This document shows, in pieces, positions 20,082 to 31,645 of a DNA stretch of 42,520 bases (positions are counted from its first letter, which is position 1; the number at the start of each line of letters is the position of its first letter). The position numbers and the translations under genes are program-made. The notes beneath the pieces were generated by a model. The model was not told the DNA's origin, ran no database searches, and saw only the letters and a list, made by a program, of their open reading frames with translations. The DNA is taken from assembly GCA_009760855.2 (NCBI GenBank), contig WPIO01000455.1:1-42520 (forward strand), read 5' to 3'. The stretch comes from Cristatella mucedo (taxonomy: Eukaryota > Bryozoa > Phylactolaemata > Cristatellidae).

Positions 20082-20500
20082 AGCAGTGAGTAGCAGAAGT
20101 CGAGGGGATATCATGAATGCATGGACCAACTTTGACGTAGTATCCTTTTCTAAATAAGCCCCATTTTTAGAAATTTTATGAAACTAAAAATGGGCAGACT
20201 TGACTGAGGAGCTGATATGGTCGTCTAACGAGAAGTCGCTTTGGAATCTGACACCCAAACTTCGAGGTGATTCAACAGGAGTAATGCTGGCAGAGCCAAT
20301 TTTTAGCGTCAGCCTTTCCAATTTGTGAATCACACTGGGTTTGCTTATGACTAGTAAGTTAGTTTTATCATCGTTCAGTTTTGTAAAATTCGCTGCCATC
20401 TATTATCAGATGTCATCAATACATGTTGCAAGTGAGTTGAGAGAATTTGAGGTGCATGATGGCTGGGCAGGATTTAAGCAAAGGTTCAACCTGCACAACA
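20082..20500 (-). mobile_element. LINE-A copy X, 5' part
   Basis: Starts AGCAGTGAGTAGCAGAAGTCGAG, directly continuing 18928, and ends 5'-truncated at AGCAAAGGTTCAACCTG. It contains the LNDDKTNLLVISKPS codons in a 71-codon frame (20184-20399). Confidence 0.8.
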
Positions 20501-21255
20501 GGTTTACCTGCCAAATGCAAATATATCCAAAATTAAACCATCTTCCTTTCTTATACCTTTTGATGGAAAACAACTTAATTTAACACAAAATGAAGCAATA
20601 AGCTCTCAGTGTTCAATCTCTAGAACTCTGGTAATATCAGAGGGTTACTGACTAATACATACATAAATCATTTTACCCAATTCAAAAGCCTATTTTTTCA
20701 GTAGAAGAGCCTTATTGCGTATAGACACTAATTATGGATGGCAACACAAGATCACTTAATGCAGGATTAAAATCCATGACCTCACTTGTGAATGGGAGCA
20801 CCTTATTCTTTGGCTATGAATCATTCCTTATTCCTTGATTGTGGGCTTTCACTTTAATCTATGCCGATAGTTTATTTCATTATCGTGTTTTCATTTAGCT
20901 CCACATATTGCAACGTTTTAAGAGACCATATATCTATGGACCTAATTTGTGCTTGTCAGAAGTTAATTTGGTACCTAAATAAAAATAACCTTATGCAGCT
21001 TCATTATTGGTTTCGTAATTATTGAAATAACAGTATTTACCATAGGTTTGAATTGTGTGAGCACATGCCTGCCATGCACTGGCAAATTCATCTTCAAGCG
21101 TGAAAATCTTTTCCGCCGCCTACAATAAATCAAGTCGCATCGTAAACATATTTATTTCTTACTATAAGATACCACACCGACAAGAAAAAGTTGACTCACA
21201 ACGATGCAGCTTCTTATGAAAAATAGGCTGAGACTGTGCATTATGTTGTAACAAT
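20501..21255. other. AT-rich stretch, nothing recognised
   Basis: No repeat shared with the window and no exon-like frame. Confidence 0.45.
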
Positions 21256-21520
21256 ATTATCGTGATGACCCTGTGCATGTCACACCTAACCATGCTAGGC
21301 TTGTTGTCCCTGAGCATGCTACCGGTAATCAGCCGATGGTGCTTCCTTAGCAAGAAACCTAAAGTACCTAAACATAAATTGAGTTATCTGGAGGCTTTAT
21401 GTCAAGTGTTTTATGATTAATATTATGACAGACCTTAATTTGCAGCAAATCTGAAGTGCCCAGATAGAGACTAAGTTTTATGAGGGCACTGTACCAAGTG
21501 TATTAATAATATTACTAATA
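21256..21520 (+). mobile_element. Two consecutive LINE-A 3' ends
   Basis: 21256-21420 has 3' UTR units (GACCCTGTGCATGTCACACC and GAGCATGCTACCGG) and a decayed hairpin with an AT tail. 21430-21520 begins again with TTTGCAGCAAATCTGAAGTGCC...GGGCACTGTACCAAG and a second ATT tail. Either a short insertion next to an older tail or a local duplication. Confidence 0.65.
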
Positions 21521-21628
21521 CAATTTAGGAGCTCATTAAAGAGAAATTATTCACAATCGGTCTGTTTGTATCGAAAGGGCCATATGCTGGATGGCTTTAA
21601 GCTCAGTTTTGATTGGCTTGCGATCTAT

Positions 21629-22905
21629 TGATAATAATTGGAATACTAAAGCATTAGCAAAGCGCCCTCAGAGAAGTCAATCACTCTCTGGGAGCTTTAA
21701 ATTTATTTGCTGCACAGGGAAACGCGATTAAATGATGAGTAACGTCATGCTTGATAAACAGCATGAATAACATGGCTAAGGGTGAAATGCACAGGGTCAG
21801 CATGCAAGTGTAATTAGTGGATCAGTAGCAGCATGCATCATGGCAGCAGTCATAAGCACGAGAAGAACGAATCTCAGCGACCCACTGAATGCTGCCCTAA
21901 ATAGGTATGTTTTTAAGTTATTTTCAAATGTGGTCAAGTCAGGGGATGTTTTGACACAAGTCGGGAGTGAGTTCCAGGCTTTGGGAGTATACGAACCAAT
22001 GGTACGGTCAAAGGATTTGATGTTTGTACGAATCCGAAAATCGGGTGGTACGATACTTGGCCTGGTGGGGGAGTAAATCTGAGAGATAGGCTCAAGCCAA
22101 ATAATGAAGTGAACTAAAAGTGGGCACCTAAAGCTTGAAGTATATTCGTTGCTTGACTACGAGGCAGTGCAGGTCGGTGAGAATTGGAGTGATGTCGCGA
22201 TTGTGATGCTCACGAAAGACATGATTTGCTGCAGAGTTTTGTACTAGCTGCCAGTGCCTGATTGCCATACTGGTAGGGCCAGCAACCAGTGAACTACAGA
22301 AATGAAAAAGAGATGTTGCAAGTGCATGGACCAAGTTAGAAGCATTATGCTTATGTAAACAGGCCCAAATTTATTCATGTTATGTATTTGAAAGTAGACA
22401 CACTTGATTGTGGAGCTGATATGGTAGTCTACCGAGAGGTCATTTTGGAATGTGACACGAAGATTTCGAGCTGATTTAACAAGAGATATGCTGGCAGAGC
22501 CAACTTTGAGTGTTAGCCTTTCCAATTTCCGAATCTCACTGGGTTTACCTAAAAACAATAAGTTAGTTGTATCATCGTTTCGTTTAAGAGAATTTTTATC
22601 GCTTAGTTTAGGAGAATTTTCTGCCATCCGTGTGGGGATGTCATCACTACATGCAGCAAGGGCGTTGAGAGAATTCGAGGTGCTCGAAGGCTTGGAGGGA
22701 TCAAAGCGAAGGTACGAATGAATTTCGTCCGTATAGAAGTGAAAGCCTATGTTGTGCTTGGCAATTGCACCAAGCGAGAGGGAGAGTATAAATGGTAAAA
22801 AGAACCGTACGTAGGCCGGAGCCCTGAGGTGCCCCATATTTCAAAAGTACCTATGATGATAATTGTCCATTCACATCAATACTCTGCAGCCTCTCCATGA
22901 TATAG
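21629..22905 (-). mobile_element. LINE-A copy A10, degenerate
   Basis: From an AAT-rich tail and hairpin (AAAGCGCCCTCAG...GGGAGCTTT) through the RT C-terminal region to CAATACTCTGCAGCCTCTCC, where it is truncated. The catalytic loop is altered (HFYTDEIHSYLRF read near 22715-22745). Several frameshifts; a duplication of TCGTTTCGTTTAAGAGAATTT-like sequence near 22575-22620. Confidence 0.78.
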
Positions 22906-23202
22906 GTCTATTTCTATTTGGATAAATGCGATAGTTACATCGGACGTTGCCTGAGGTCTAATTGAATTTGTAAGTATTATAAATTAAACTGTACTCTTTT
23001 AATTTGTATAGCAAATATAACCGTTAGATTCGTAGCGATCGTTTAAATGTTGCTGATCGATGTTCTTGTTCACCTTCCTTATTCCGTCGAATAAATATTA
23101 AATATTTTGAAAATGAAAGAATTTATAGTTATAGTTTAGTTTACTTAAGACTTCTTGAGTAATCAATGAGACACGCGTCATATTGCCAGAATGACTCAAA
23201 TC

Positions 23203-23375
23203 ACCGAGCCGTGATGGCACACTAGGTAAGGCAGTTACTTTCACGTCCTCGGGACCGAGGTCGTATGTTCGATTCCTGCAGTGGGCGATCCTTTATCGCC
23301 ACTGCAAGTGGTGGTGATAGCCGTAAAGGTTCTTCTGTCGCTATATAAAAAGAGGCTGTTTAATCAGCTAGAATT
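23203..23375 (+). mobile_element. SINE-2 copy a, tRNA-derived
   Basis: A box-like TGGCACACTAGG at 23215-23226 and B box GTTCGATTCC at 23267-23276, about 40 bases apart, as in internal RNA polymerase III promoters. GGGCGATCCTTTATCGCC forms a hairpin after the B box, and the unit ends near AAAAAGAGGCTGTTTAATCAG. A second copy lies at 34609 and a deleted one on the minus strand at 41688. It is not a tRNA gene: no proper acceptor stem closes. Confidence 0.7.
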
Positions 23376-23407
23376 TATATATTTTACCCATTTCTACTTC
23401 AACGAGC

Positions 23408-24028
23408 ATATAAGAAATCTATTATGCTACTACAGCAGACTATGAATATGGCTGCAAGGCTGGTCTTCAAGTCCCAGCGGTTTGAGCACGTGTCTCCTTT
23501 GGTGAAAGAGCGAGGATGGATGCCGGTTGAGCAAAGAATACAGAGCAAAGTTCTTACACTGATCCACAAGGCCCGCCACGGCTTGGCTCCTTCGTACCTA
23601 GGTGAACTGCTAAATCAATTTCAGCCTGTCCGTGCCCTGAGGTCCTGTGTGGACCATAAATTAGCTGTCCGATTCCTCCACTTAAAGACAGTTGGCGACA
23701 AAAGCTTTAGCCCTGCAGGTCCTAGACTGTGGAACTCGCTTCCACAATTCTTACGCAACAACTACTCTCCTACTGCCGACTATGGCACATCTTTTACAGC
23801 GGTCCTGAGCTGCTACTTCTATGCTACTCACTACCTCAACTGCTCTTCTGACTCTGCTCTGCTTCCCACTTTCTCTTTGTTGGGTGAGACGAAGTCTGTT
23901 GGCTACCGAATACGTACCGAAAGCCGCTTAGGCTGTGAGTGAGCTATACAAAACTCTCCTGCGTAACACCCACATAGTCTTTATGACTTTGTGGAGTTAC
24001 AGACGGAGATACATTACGCGACATTACA
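23408..24028 (+). mobile_element. LINE-B copy B4, best-preserved 3' end
   Basis: A 5'-truncated copy with an open frame from 23424 to 23942 (172 codons) covering MAARLVFKSQRFEHVSPL to the natural end TESRLGCE. It lacks any catalytic motif. The 3' UTR of about 85 bases has the hairpin at 23970-23994 and ends in an ATTAC-like tail. It lies directly downstream of SINE-2 copy a. Confidence 0.85.
23970..23994 (+). promoter_or_regulatory. LINE-B 3' hairpin
   Basis: CCACATAGTC pairs with GACTTTGTGG across a TTTAT loop: ten positions with one T-T mismatch. Copies B2, B3 and B7 have CCACATGGTC on the same arm, which keeps pairing as G-U in RNA. Position just before the tail suggests RT recognition, by analogy with L2-type LINEs. 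Confidence 0.6.
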
Positions 24029-24145
24029 TATAAAGCATTACAGTGGGCACATTATTGATGTGGATCCATAGATCAAGAAGTAATTGATAATTACTGAAAA
24101 AACTAGCTTAAAAACTTGAGTTATAGATAAGGGTACCCTAAAAGA

Positions 24146-25070
24146 TAACTGCTGCACATAGGACACCCTAAGCGTACGACAGGATTAAAAGGCTTTGCTC
24201 TTGTAATAGTTGGTGCTGTCGTGCGACCATCCCCACGTGATTGTAATTCAGTTGTCGTTTTCTACCGCCGCCTCACTTTTAAAAGCTTCATTCAGTTGAG
24301 TGCTTCTACCGCTAGCCTCATGTCTGATCCATATCTAAGATTAGGAGCTATCTTCGACTAGGGCTTGCAAAAAACCTAACTAGCTCCTCAGTTTTGTCAC
24401 GGCTTGATTTTTGAAATTTTCTTTTGGCAGGGCTACCTAAGAAATGGACTAGGCCACTGCAGCTGACTATGAATATGGCTGCATGGCTGGTCTTCAAGTC
24501 CCAGATGGTTGAGCTCGTGTCTTCTTTGCTAGAAAAGCTAGGATAGATGCCGGTGGAGCAAAGGATTCGGAGTAAAGTTCTTACGCTGGCCCACAAGGCC
24601 CGCTAATGCTTGGCTCCTCCGTGCCTAGCTGAACTGCTGCATCAGTTTTAGCCGCATCGCGCCGTCAGTTCCTGTACGGACAATAAATTTGCTGTTCCAT
24701 TCCTCGGCTTTTGAGCCCGTTGGCGACAGAAGCTTCAGCTCTGCAGGTCCTAGACTGTGAAACTCGCCTCCACAATTCTTACTCAACGACAACTAATATC
24801 TTGTTGCCGACTATGGCTTATCGTTTTCAGCAGTCCTGACCTGCTACTTACATACTACTTACATACTGATCACTACTTCGGCTTCTCTCCTCAATTTGCT
24901 TTTCTTCCTCCTTTCTCATCGTTGCGTGAGAAGAAGTCTGTTGGCTACGGAATGCCTACCGAAAGCCGCTAGGCTGTGAGTGTGCTATACGAAGCTCTCC
25001 TTCGTAACACCCACATAGTCTTTGTGCTTTATGGAGCTACAGACGAGATACGTCACGTTACGTTACATTA
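24146..25070 (+). mobile_element. LINE-B copy B5, degenerate
   Basis: Follows the full LINE-B C-terminal region from CTGCTGCACATAGGACACCC to GGCTGTGAGTGTGCTATACG and a GTTACGTTACATTA tail. Numerous stops; older than B4. The hairpin is altered (CCACATAGTC...GCTTTATGG). Confidence 0.8.
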
Positions 25071-25590
25071 ACCTGCTACCGAGAACCCATTAAATTAAAT
25101 AGTAAAAACATCTAATAAAGTAATAATGAATTTATTGTAGTCATTATGCATTACCATACAATACGTCATCCACAGGGACAAAGTAATTAATGCGACCCAC
25201 GTGTTTCCTCATTTTTAAATGTTTCTAACTATCTTGGGACAAAATTCACGTGAGAGTGAAATTCAGGAATATTTAACTTAACACCTATATCTAGACTTGT
25301 TACCGAAAAATGCTTGCTAGAGGTGACTGCATTTAACTTGAGACTTTCAGCCTCATGAAGGTGTCGAGCTACTCAAACAAATATTCGTAGGATCAGCGAC
25401 GACATGAACCCACTTTGAATTGTGATACCACGTAAGCAGAAGACACGTGAAAAGAAGCTACATATATGTTAGCTCATCAAAGCAATTCACTGTTAACCTT
25501 ACATGACCTTCAATTAAAATGTTGTTCTACACCGCTGCCTGGAATTTGTGTGAAGGTGCTACAAAAAATACTTTATCTTGGCCATTTATA
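25071..25590. other. AT-rich stretch, nothing recognised
   Basis: No shared repeat or plausible exon. Confidence 0.4.
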
Positions 25591-25594
25591 AACA

Positions 25595-25850
25595 CCAATA
25601 CTAATAATAACACTATAAAATTTGCATAGCTCTCTCAGAGAACATAGACTCTTTCTATGAATTTTAAATATGTTGTAAAGAAAGAATGACGAAAGGATTA
25701 GTGATAAAATTGGCAATTTAACAAATCCTAACGTAGTCAGGTGTGACAGAAACTTCGTTTACATATGGCTAATAATAGCATTCATATTCACTGACTGCTC
25801 GTACCAGCACACACTGGACGAATCACGTAGACTTCCATATTTGAGACCAA
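25595..25850 (-). mobile_element. LINE-A 3' end, old copy
   Basis: AATACTAATAATAACAC tail, CTCTCAGAGAACATAGACTCTTTCTA (hairpin remnant) and 3' UTR pieces ending CACACTGGACGAATCACGTAGAC. Strongly diverged. Confidence 0.6.
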
Positions 25851-25894
25851 CCACAGCTCTGCGAAGGCTGCAGAATCACTACGGCACACGCTGG

Positions 25895-25985
25895 ACACCA
25901 TGCCGATGTAGGGAAAGTGCCTGAAAAGAGATCAAGTTCTCCGAGGGCGCTTTTATTAATATTATTATTATTGTTATTATTGATA
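25895..25985 (+). mobile_element. Solo LINE-A 3' tail
   Basis: GAAAGTGCCTGAAAAGAGATCAAGTTCTCCGAGGGCGCTTTT followed by (ATT)n. Faces the minus-strand tail at 25595. It could also be the end of a SINE-1 copy, since both share this segment. Confidence 0.6.
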
Positions 25986-26154
25986 TTTATCTTGAGCTAT
26001 CGACACAAGCCAATCCTTATTGCCAGCCTTAATAAAGATGCTGCAATGCAATTCAAAGTTGATTCTGGATAAACATTAAGCCAACAGGTGATTGTGACAC
26101 CACCAATAGTCAAAGCGCATGGAAGAACTTAAAACAACGCCTTCACCAGAACCA

Positions 26155-26305
26155 CAACTTCTGCAGCAGCAGCTGCTGCCGGAACAGTGTCATAATTGTC
26201 ATCATCATCATCATCCTCGTCGGTAGCAGCATCAGCAGCAGTAGTAGCCGCAGTAGAAGCAGCAGAAGCAGTGGTGCAACAACAGCTACTGCAGCTGCAG
26301 CAGCA
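26155..26305. repeat. Imperfect CAG/TCA/CTG trinucleotide tract
   Basis: CAGCAGCAGCTGCTGCC, five or so TCA units and CAG/GTA/GCA runs. It makes open frames in both directions (Ser/Ala/Gln on plus, Ala/Thr/Asp on minus) purely by composition. GCAGCAGC and GCTGCTGC can form a small foldback. Confidence 0.75.
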
Positions 26306-26319
26306 CAAAGTGGCTGCCA

Positions 26320-27178
26320 CTAAGGATTCCTGTTTCTCCGTAATACTAAATGTTCTGCTTTATTTAATGCGGTTAGTGTTCGCATTAGATTTACTAAAGA
26401 GTCTTTAAGAAAAAAATGTCATTTATACGAAAATATAACAATATAGGGTGCATAGAGATGCAAATCTGGGTCGGCAAGCCCAGACTGGGTTTAAAGTATT
26501 GCAGTTCTACGGGAAGTTTTCATTGCTAAAAAGGGTACAAATCTGTGAGGAAAAATAAACCTAAAAGTCTCCCGTGTCTTATTTAGTAATAAAGCTTTTG
26601 AATCATCTTGTACGTAGGAAGGTTCTAATTATTATCAATTTGTAGTATTTCGCTACGTACGCATGGCTTCGTAGTAGGAAGTCGAGATGCAAAACAAGAT
26701 GGAGAGATTTAGGCATTCGGAGAAGCCAGACTCATGAAACAAAGAAAGAATTGGATTTTAAATTGAATTTGGTGATGGAATAACCCATTGCCATTATTTA
26801 ACATATATTTTAGTTACTAAAATAAAAATTAAAAAATTTAAACTAAAATTTAAACTAAAATTCGTTTATCTTAAAGTATAAGAAAATCGTCCTATAACAA
26901 AATTGCTTTGCATCAATAATGAATTAGTAATAATAATGACAGCAAGGAAATCTTTTCTCAAACTTTGAGCTTTGTTAGCAGCAGTTACCAAATCAAACCA
27001 AAATGGGTACATTTTATCCACTCTAAGAAAATTAAAAAACTGAAATTAGTTGGCATTAAATGACCCAGCAAAGTGCAGTATTTTCTGCTGGAATGATAGA
27101 ACACCATAAAGAAAAAACTGTGTTCTCAAAATCAACAATTCAGGACTTAATGATGTGCTTGCATATTTTTGGCAGATA
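26320..27178. other. AT-rich stretch, nothing recognised
   Basis: No repeat or exon recognised; 26820-26880 has a short AAATTTAAACTAAAATT direct duplication. Confidence 0.4.
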
Positions 27179-27224
27179 TGACGAAAGAAAAGAGAGGTAA
27201 AGAGGAAGAGAAGCGAAGAGAGAA

Positions 27225-27269
<45 letters not shown>

Positions 27270-27312
27270 GAGGTAAAGGAGAAGGAAAGAGAGAAAGAGA
27301 ACGAGAGAGACT
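27179..27312 (+). repeat. (GA)n microsatellite in a purine-only tract
   Basis: About 130 bases almost without pyrimidines, with a perfect GA run at about 27229-27266. Such polypurine mirror repeats can form triplex DNA. Confidence 0.9.
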
Positions 27313-27762
27313 TAAAAAGTGGCCATGAATCTGAAATAATTTGAGTACTCTGTCATTGTAAATCTTGTTTGGTAGCTAATAAAGGCCAATGTACATGCCT
27401 CCCAGCTTTTCTTCAGCTTAACATATACTGACCTTCTTTAAGCCTTTAAAAAATGTCTTCGTAGCTATTATTTGATCTCCGCTTGGTTCAACCCTGAAAA
27501 ATGACGAGCGTTTCATGATGAACTCTATGGTTACATTACAGCCTCAGGTTTATTGCTTATAAATTACATATTCATTGATTGTACAACTCTACGACCATTT
27601 CGGGCCCTTGGAATTTTGATCTTGCTGAAGGTACAGATATTAAGGCTGACTGGTACAAGGCGGAATGTAGAAGATATAAGGATTTGCAAAGAGGTATTAC
27701 ATTCTTTCGCAAACTCCCTGCCGAGCTCAGTCTGGTTACGGGCGGTCATCAGGCGGTAGCAC

Positions 27763-27800
27763 TCGGTTTGGCACAGTGGTTAAGATGGTGGCCCCAACCG
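27763..27800 (+). mobile_element. SINE-1 head fragment d
   Basis: CGGTTTGGCACAGTGGTTAAGATGGTGGCCCCAACC closely resembles the start of the copy at 42408. Only the A box side is left; no tail. Confidence 0.55.
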
Positions 27801-27935
27801 AAATCTGAATGACATCGTAAACGCACTTAAGCCCACTGGCGTACGTGAAAAAATATAAATTGGGTTGTCTTTAATGCTATACTACTAAACTACATTTCAA
27901 AACGCACACAATCAACAAACACATATACTTTGGTA

Positions 27936-28200
<265 letters not shown>

Positions 28201-28255
28201 GATATATGTATACTAAAATATGTTATTGGATGTGGAATAGGGCAGAGACTGTTGA

Positions 28256-29250
28256 AATAATTGGATCTGCATGTAGTGAGATGAACCTAATTCAATAATT
28301 TCAGGTCAGGCTGGCATGAAATCACGGCGAATATTTGTCCGATTGTGTCTGTATTTCGATAATGGGGCCGTATACAAGTGCTACAGAAGAAATTTATTAA
28401 GTTGGGTCATATAATTCGACACTAAAGGCGTCAGTTAAATTTTCAAAACTAATGCCGCAATTACTCTCTTAAAAAAATGTATCAGAGAAATCTGCGAAAA
28501 AAAGACTCGGTTCCCGAGGGAGACGAAGTAATGCCATTGTTAAGATTTCGTTGTCCGAAGGCCCAAGGCGAGAGATTTGAATTACTGCTGTAGGAGGACC
28601 ACAAACGGTTTAAAATTTAGGAAGGAACTTGGGACAATGGGACTCTGAACAAATTATAATTGATCCAGAGGTCTGGAAGAAGAGGATGTTTATCCAAGGA
28701 ATGTAACAAAACTATTATTGAACGTAGTCTCTCATACGTTGCCCTCCGATTTTGGTCACGCGGTTTTTTGAGTAAAATTAACCTAAAATTAGCTTCATTT
28801 GGAAAGTGCATTTCAATTAAAAATGCTATTAAATCAAACATTTTAAGTTTTTATTTTACACAGTTGACTGTATTTCACGATTAACATAATTCTGGCTAAA
28901 TTTCATTTGAACGCTTAATTTACCCTTGAAGCAAAGTCCGAGGTTCGAGACTTTAAAGCAAATAGAGCGATTAAATTAGGTATCATTTATTTTTATAAAT
29001 TAAAAGTAAGCACTCTCTGAAAGCACACCCTAAACAATTAGTAAGATTGGTTGCATTCGTGAGCTCTTTATGTATAAGAGAATTTGCAAATCAGCACGCG
29101 ATTGCAATAACTAACCACGATTGAGAATTTCAACATGAAGGTCGAGACAATCAACAAATGAAGATTAATTTCATTCAAAAATTGTTTGAGATCATTGCGA
29201 AGGTCTGGATACAAATGATTTTACGTAGAACAGTAGCAAAAAAAAGCGGA
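28256..29250. other. Unique-looking stretch with one unassigned frame
   Basis: No repeat recognised. A minus-strand frame at 28617-28841 (74 codons, basic and leucine-rich) has no motif and no clear splice sites. Confidence 0.35.
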
Positions 29251-29251
29251 G

Positions 29252-29830
29252 CAAGGCTGGTCTTCAAGTCCTAGTGATTTGAGCACGTGTCACCATTGCT
29301 GAAGGAGCTACGATGGTTGCCGGTTGAGCGAAGGATACAGAGCAAAGTTCTCAGGCTGACCCTCAAAGCCTGCCACGGCTCGGCTCCTTCATACCTAGCT
29401 GAGCTGCTGCATCACTTTCAGACTGTTCGCACCCTAAGGTCCTGTGTGGAAAATAAATTAGCTGTCCCATTCCTCCACTTAAAGACAGTTGGCAACAGAA
29501 GCTTTAGCTCTACAGGTCCTAGACTGTGGAACTCGCCTCCACAATTCTTGCTCGACGACAACTACTCTCCTACTGCCGACTATGGCACATCTTTTACTGC
29601 GGTTCTGAGCTGCTACTTCTATGCTACTCACTACCTCAACTGCTCTCCTGACTCTGCTATGTTTTCCACTTTCTCTTGGTTGTGTGAGACGAAGTCTGTT
29701 GGCTACCGAATGCATACCGAAAGCCGCTTAGGCTGTGAGTGAGCTATGCAAAACTCTCCAGCGTACCACCCACATAGTCTTTATGACTTTGTGGAGTTAC
29801 AGACGAAAATACATTACATTACACTACATT
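29252..29830 (+). mobile_element. LINE-B copy B6
   Basis: 5'-truncated, starting GCAAGGCTGGTCTTCAAGTCC. An open frame from 29287 to 29742 (151 codons) runs to TESRLGCE, then the 3' UTR, the hairpin (CCACATAGTC...GACTTTGTGG) and ACATTACATTACACTACATT tail. Confidence 0.85.
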
Positions 29831-30178
29831 CTTTCCGGCTGTGGAGTTGTCAGGAATATGGTAATAACTAGTGAAATTAACTATTCTCCTAATTACTACC
29901 ATCTACGTGTGAATGATTAGGGTCGTGTGTTCTTGAGTAGCAACTTCAAATTTGTTTTATGTTCCTTCTATTGATACAAGGAAACGTGATAATAGACAGC
30001 TTATCGTCGTCAAATCAGTGTTACAGTCACTTGTTGTGAGTACGAGGCTTACCAATCACACAAGTAAAATTAGATATTTGCAATACCTTGTTAATCTCAT
30101 CAATCAATTAATTTGGTACAAATTGATGCATATTTGGTAGCACACGTGAAATATTGTACATGCCGGCTAGATGCATGA
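29831..30178. other. Short unique stretch, nothing recognised
   Basis: No coding or repeat signal. Confidence 0.4.
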
Positions 30179-30765
30179 AAATAATAATAATAATGTACTT
30201 GATAAAGCACCCTCAGTGAAATCAATATCTTTCCAGGCGCTTTACATTTGCTGCAAAGGGAAATGCATTTGAATAGTGAGTAACATTATGCTTGATAAAC
30301 AAACAAAATGAATGAATAACATGGGTATGGGTGAAATGAGTGCGGTCAGCATGCAAATGTGGTTAGTGGCAGCATGCACAGTGTCAGCCAGCTTAAGCAC
30401 ATCAAGGACGAATCACAAGGACCCACTAAATGCTGTCCTAAAGAGTTGTGTTTTTAAGTTCTTTTTAAATGTGATCAAGGCATGGGATGTTTTGACGCAG
30501 GTGGGGAGGAAGTACCAAGCTTTGGGAGCATACGAACTAAATGCATGGTCTCCATAGGATTTTAGGTTTTTACGAGGTATTTGTAGACTGATGGATTCCG
30601 AAAAGCTGGTGGTACGATTTTGTGCCTGGTGGGGTAGTAGATCTGAGAGATAGGCTGGAGCCACAGAATCAAGTGACCAAAAAGTGAGCGACAAACCTTG
30701 AAGTCAATCTGTTTCTTGACTGGCAGCCAGTGCAGGTCGGTGAGAAGTGATGTGATGTGGAAGAC
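30179..30765 (-). mobile_element. LINE-A copy A12
   Basis: (AAT)n tail, hairpin (AAGCACCCTCAG...AGGCGCTTT), 3' UTR and RT C-terminal codons read in 30413-30694 (for example SYAPKAWYFLPTC and LFRTAFSGSL). 5'-truncated near GCAGGTCGGTGAGAAG. Confidence 0.82.
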
Positions 30766-30769
30766 GAGC

Positions 30770-31495
30770 ACTGATGAAAAGTAAAACGGAGAGCCGTATA
30801 CAAAATGCACGTGGATATTAGAAATATTTTATTTTTTTCGACACGCTGAAGGCTATGTCAAGAAATTAAAAAAATTACATTATAACTTAGCCTCACCATA
30901 AAATGAACAAATAACCTCTAAGATTTGTAGGACATGCTTACAGGATTTAGTAATCAACACTACCTTGACGAAGTCATTTCTGTCTATGCTGTATTGACTG
31001 AGCTCTGTGCTGCAGCTTACCTTGCCGATTCAAATCATGCGTGACAAACGGTAATTTTTACTAAAATTTCAAATCTAATGATGCCCCTCTGATTACAGTT
31101 CACTGAAAATTGCATCCTTTACAGCACTTGAAAATGCTGGCAATGATGAAAAGCGTGTGCATAGCACAACGTGAGCCTTCCAGCCTTTAGTAGATGTATT
31201 ACGACCCCGAAGTATCGAACGAGATTCTACGAATAATATCCAAAGATTATAACAGTTTAAATTTTGAACTCAATAATATTATTGTATTAATTTATAATAT
31301 CTCTCTCCGAGGGTTATCGACCAAGGGCACTGTTATCACTAACAACGCTGCAGTAAAAAGTTATGCGAAAAACTGAATTAATCGTACTTTAGTGGAGAGG
31401 TTTATAGTGGTTCACTGCACTTATACACGCCGTCATACCTGTCTAGCCTCCAAATATATTCCTTATTTTTAGTTTCTTCATCACTTTCTGAAAAA
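30770..31495. other. Unique-looking stretch, nothing recognised
   Basis: A 60-codon plus-strand frame at 31194-31376 has no motif; it is AT-rich and probably chance. Confidence 0.4.
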
Positions 31496-31500
31496 TTAAG

Positions 31501-31645
31501 CTAGCTGCTTTGGTGCAGCGGTTAAAGTGCTCGCCCGACCAAGGTCAGGTTGAAGTCGTGGGGTCGAGCACTGAGACACATGTGAAGCGCCTGAGTACAT
31601 ATTAAGTTCCCCTAGGGCGAAATGCACATGAATTGTATGTACATT
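31501..31645 (+). mobile_element. SINE-1 copy a, tRNA head with LINE-A-like tail
   Basis: The head CTTTGGTGCAGCGGTTAAAG...GTCGTGGGGTCGAGCAC has A box and B box character. It is followed by ACATGTGAAGCGCCTGAG...AAGTTCCCCTAGGGCG, which lines up with the LINE-A segment AAATGTAAAGCGCCTAGAA...GAGTTCTCTGAGGGCG. The GCGCC/GGGCG stem is kept. Confidence 0.7.

Noticed and set aside
23203-23290. A tRNA gene
   Set aside because: A and B boxes are present, but the acceptor arms do not pair and the unit recurs with flanking sequence, so it is a SINE head.
26196-26408. Ser/Ala/Gln-rich protein
   Set aside because: The frame follows from trinucleotide repeats, which open frames on both strands; no splice or start context supports it.
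28617-28841. A 74-codon minus-strand frame considered as another UBR-gene exon
   Set aside because: No motif match and no in-phase splice sites; it lies 3.4 kb beyond the last supported exon.
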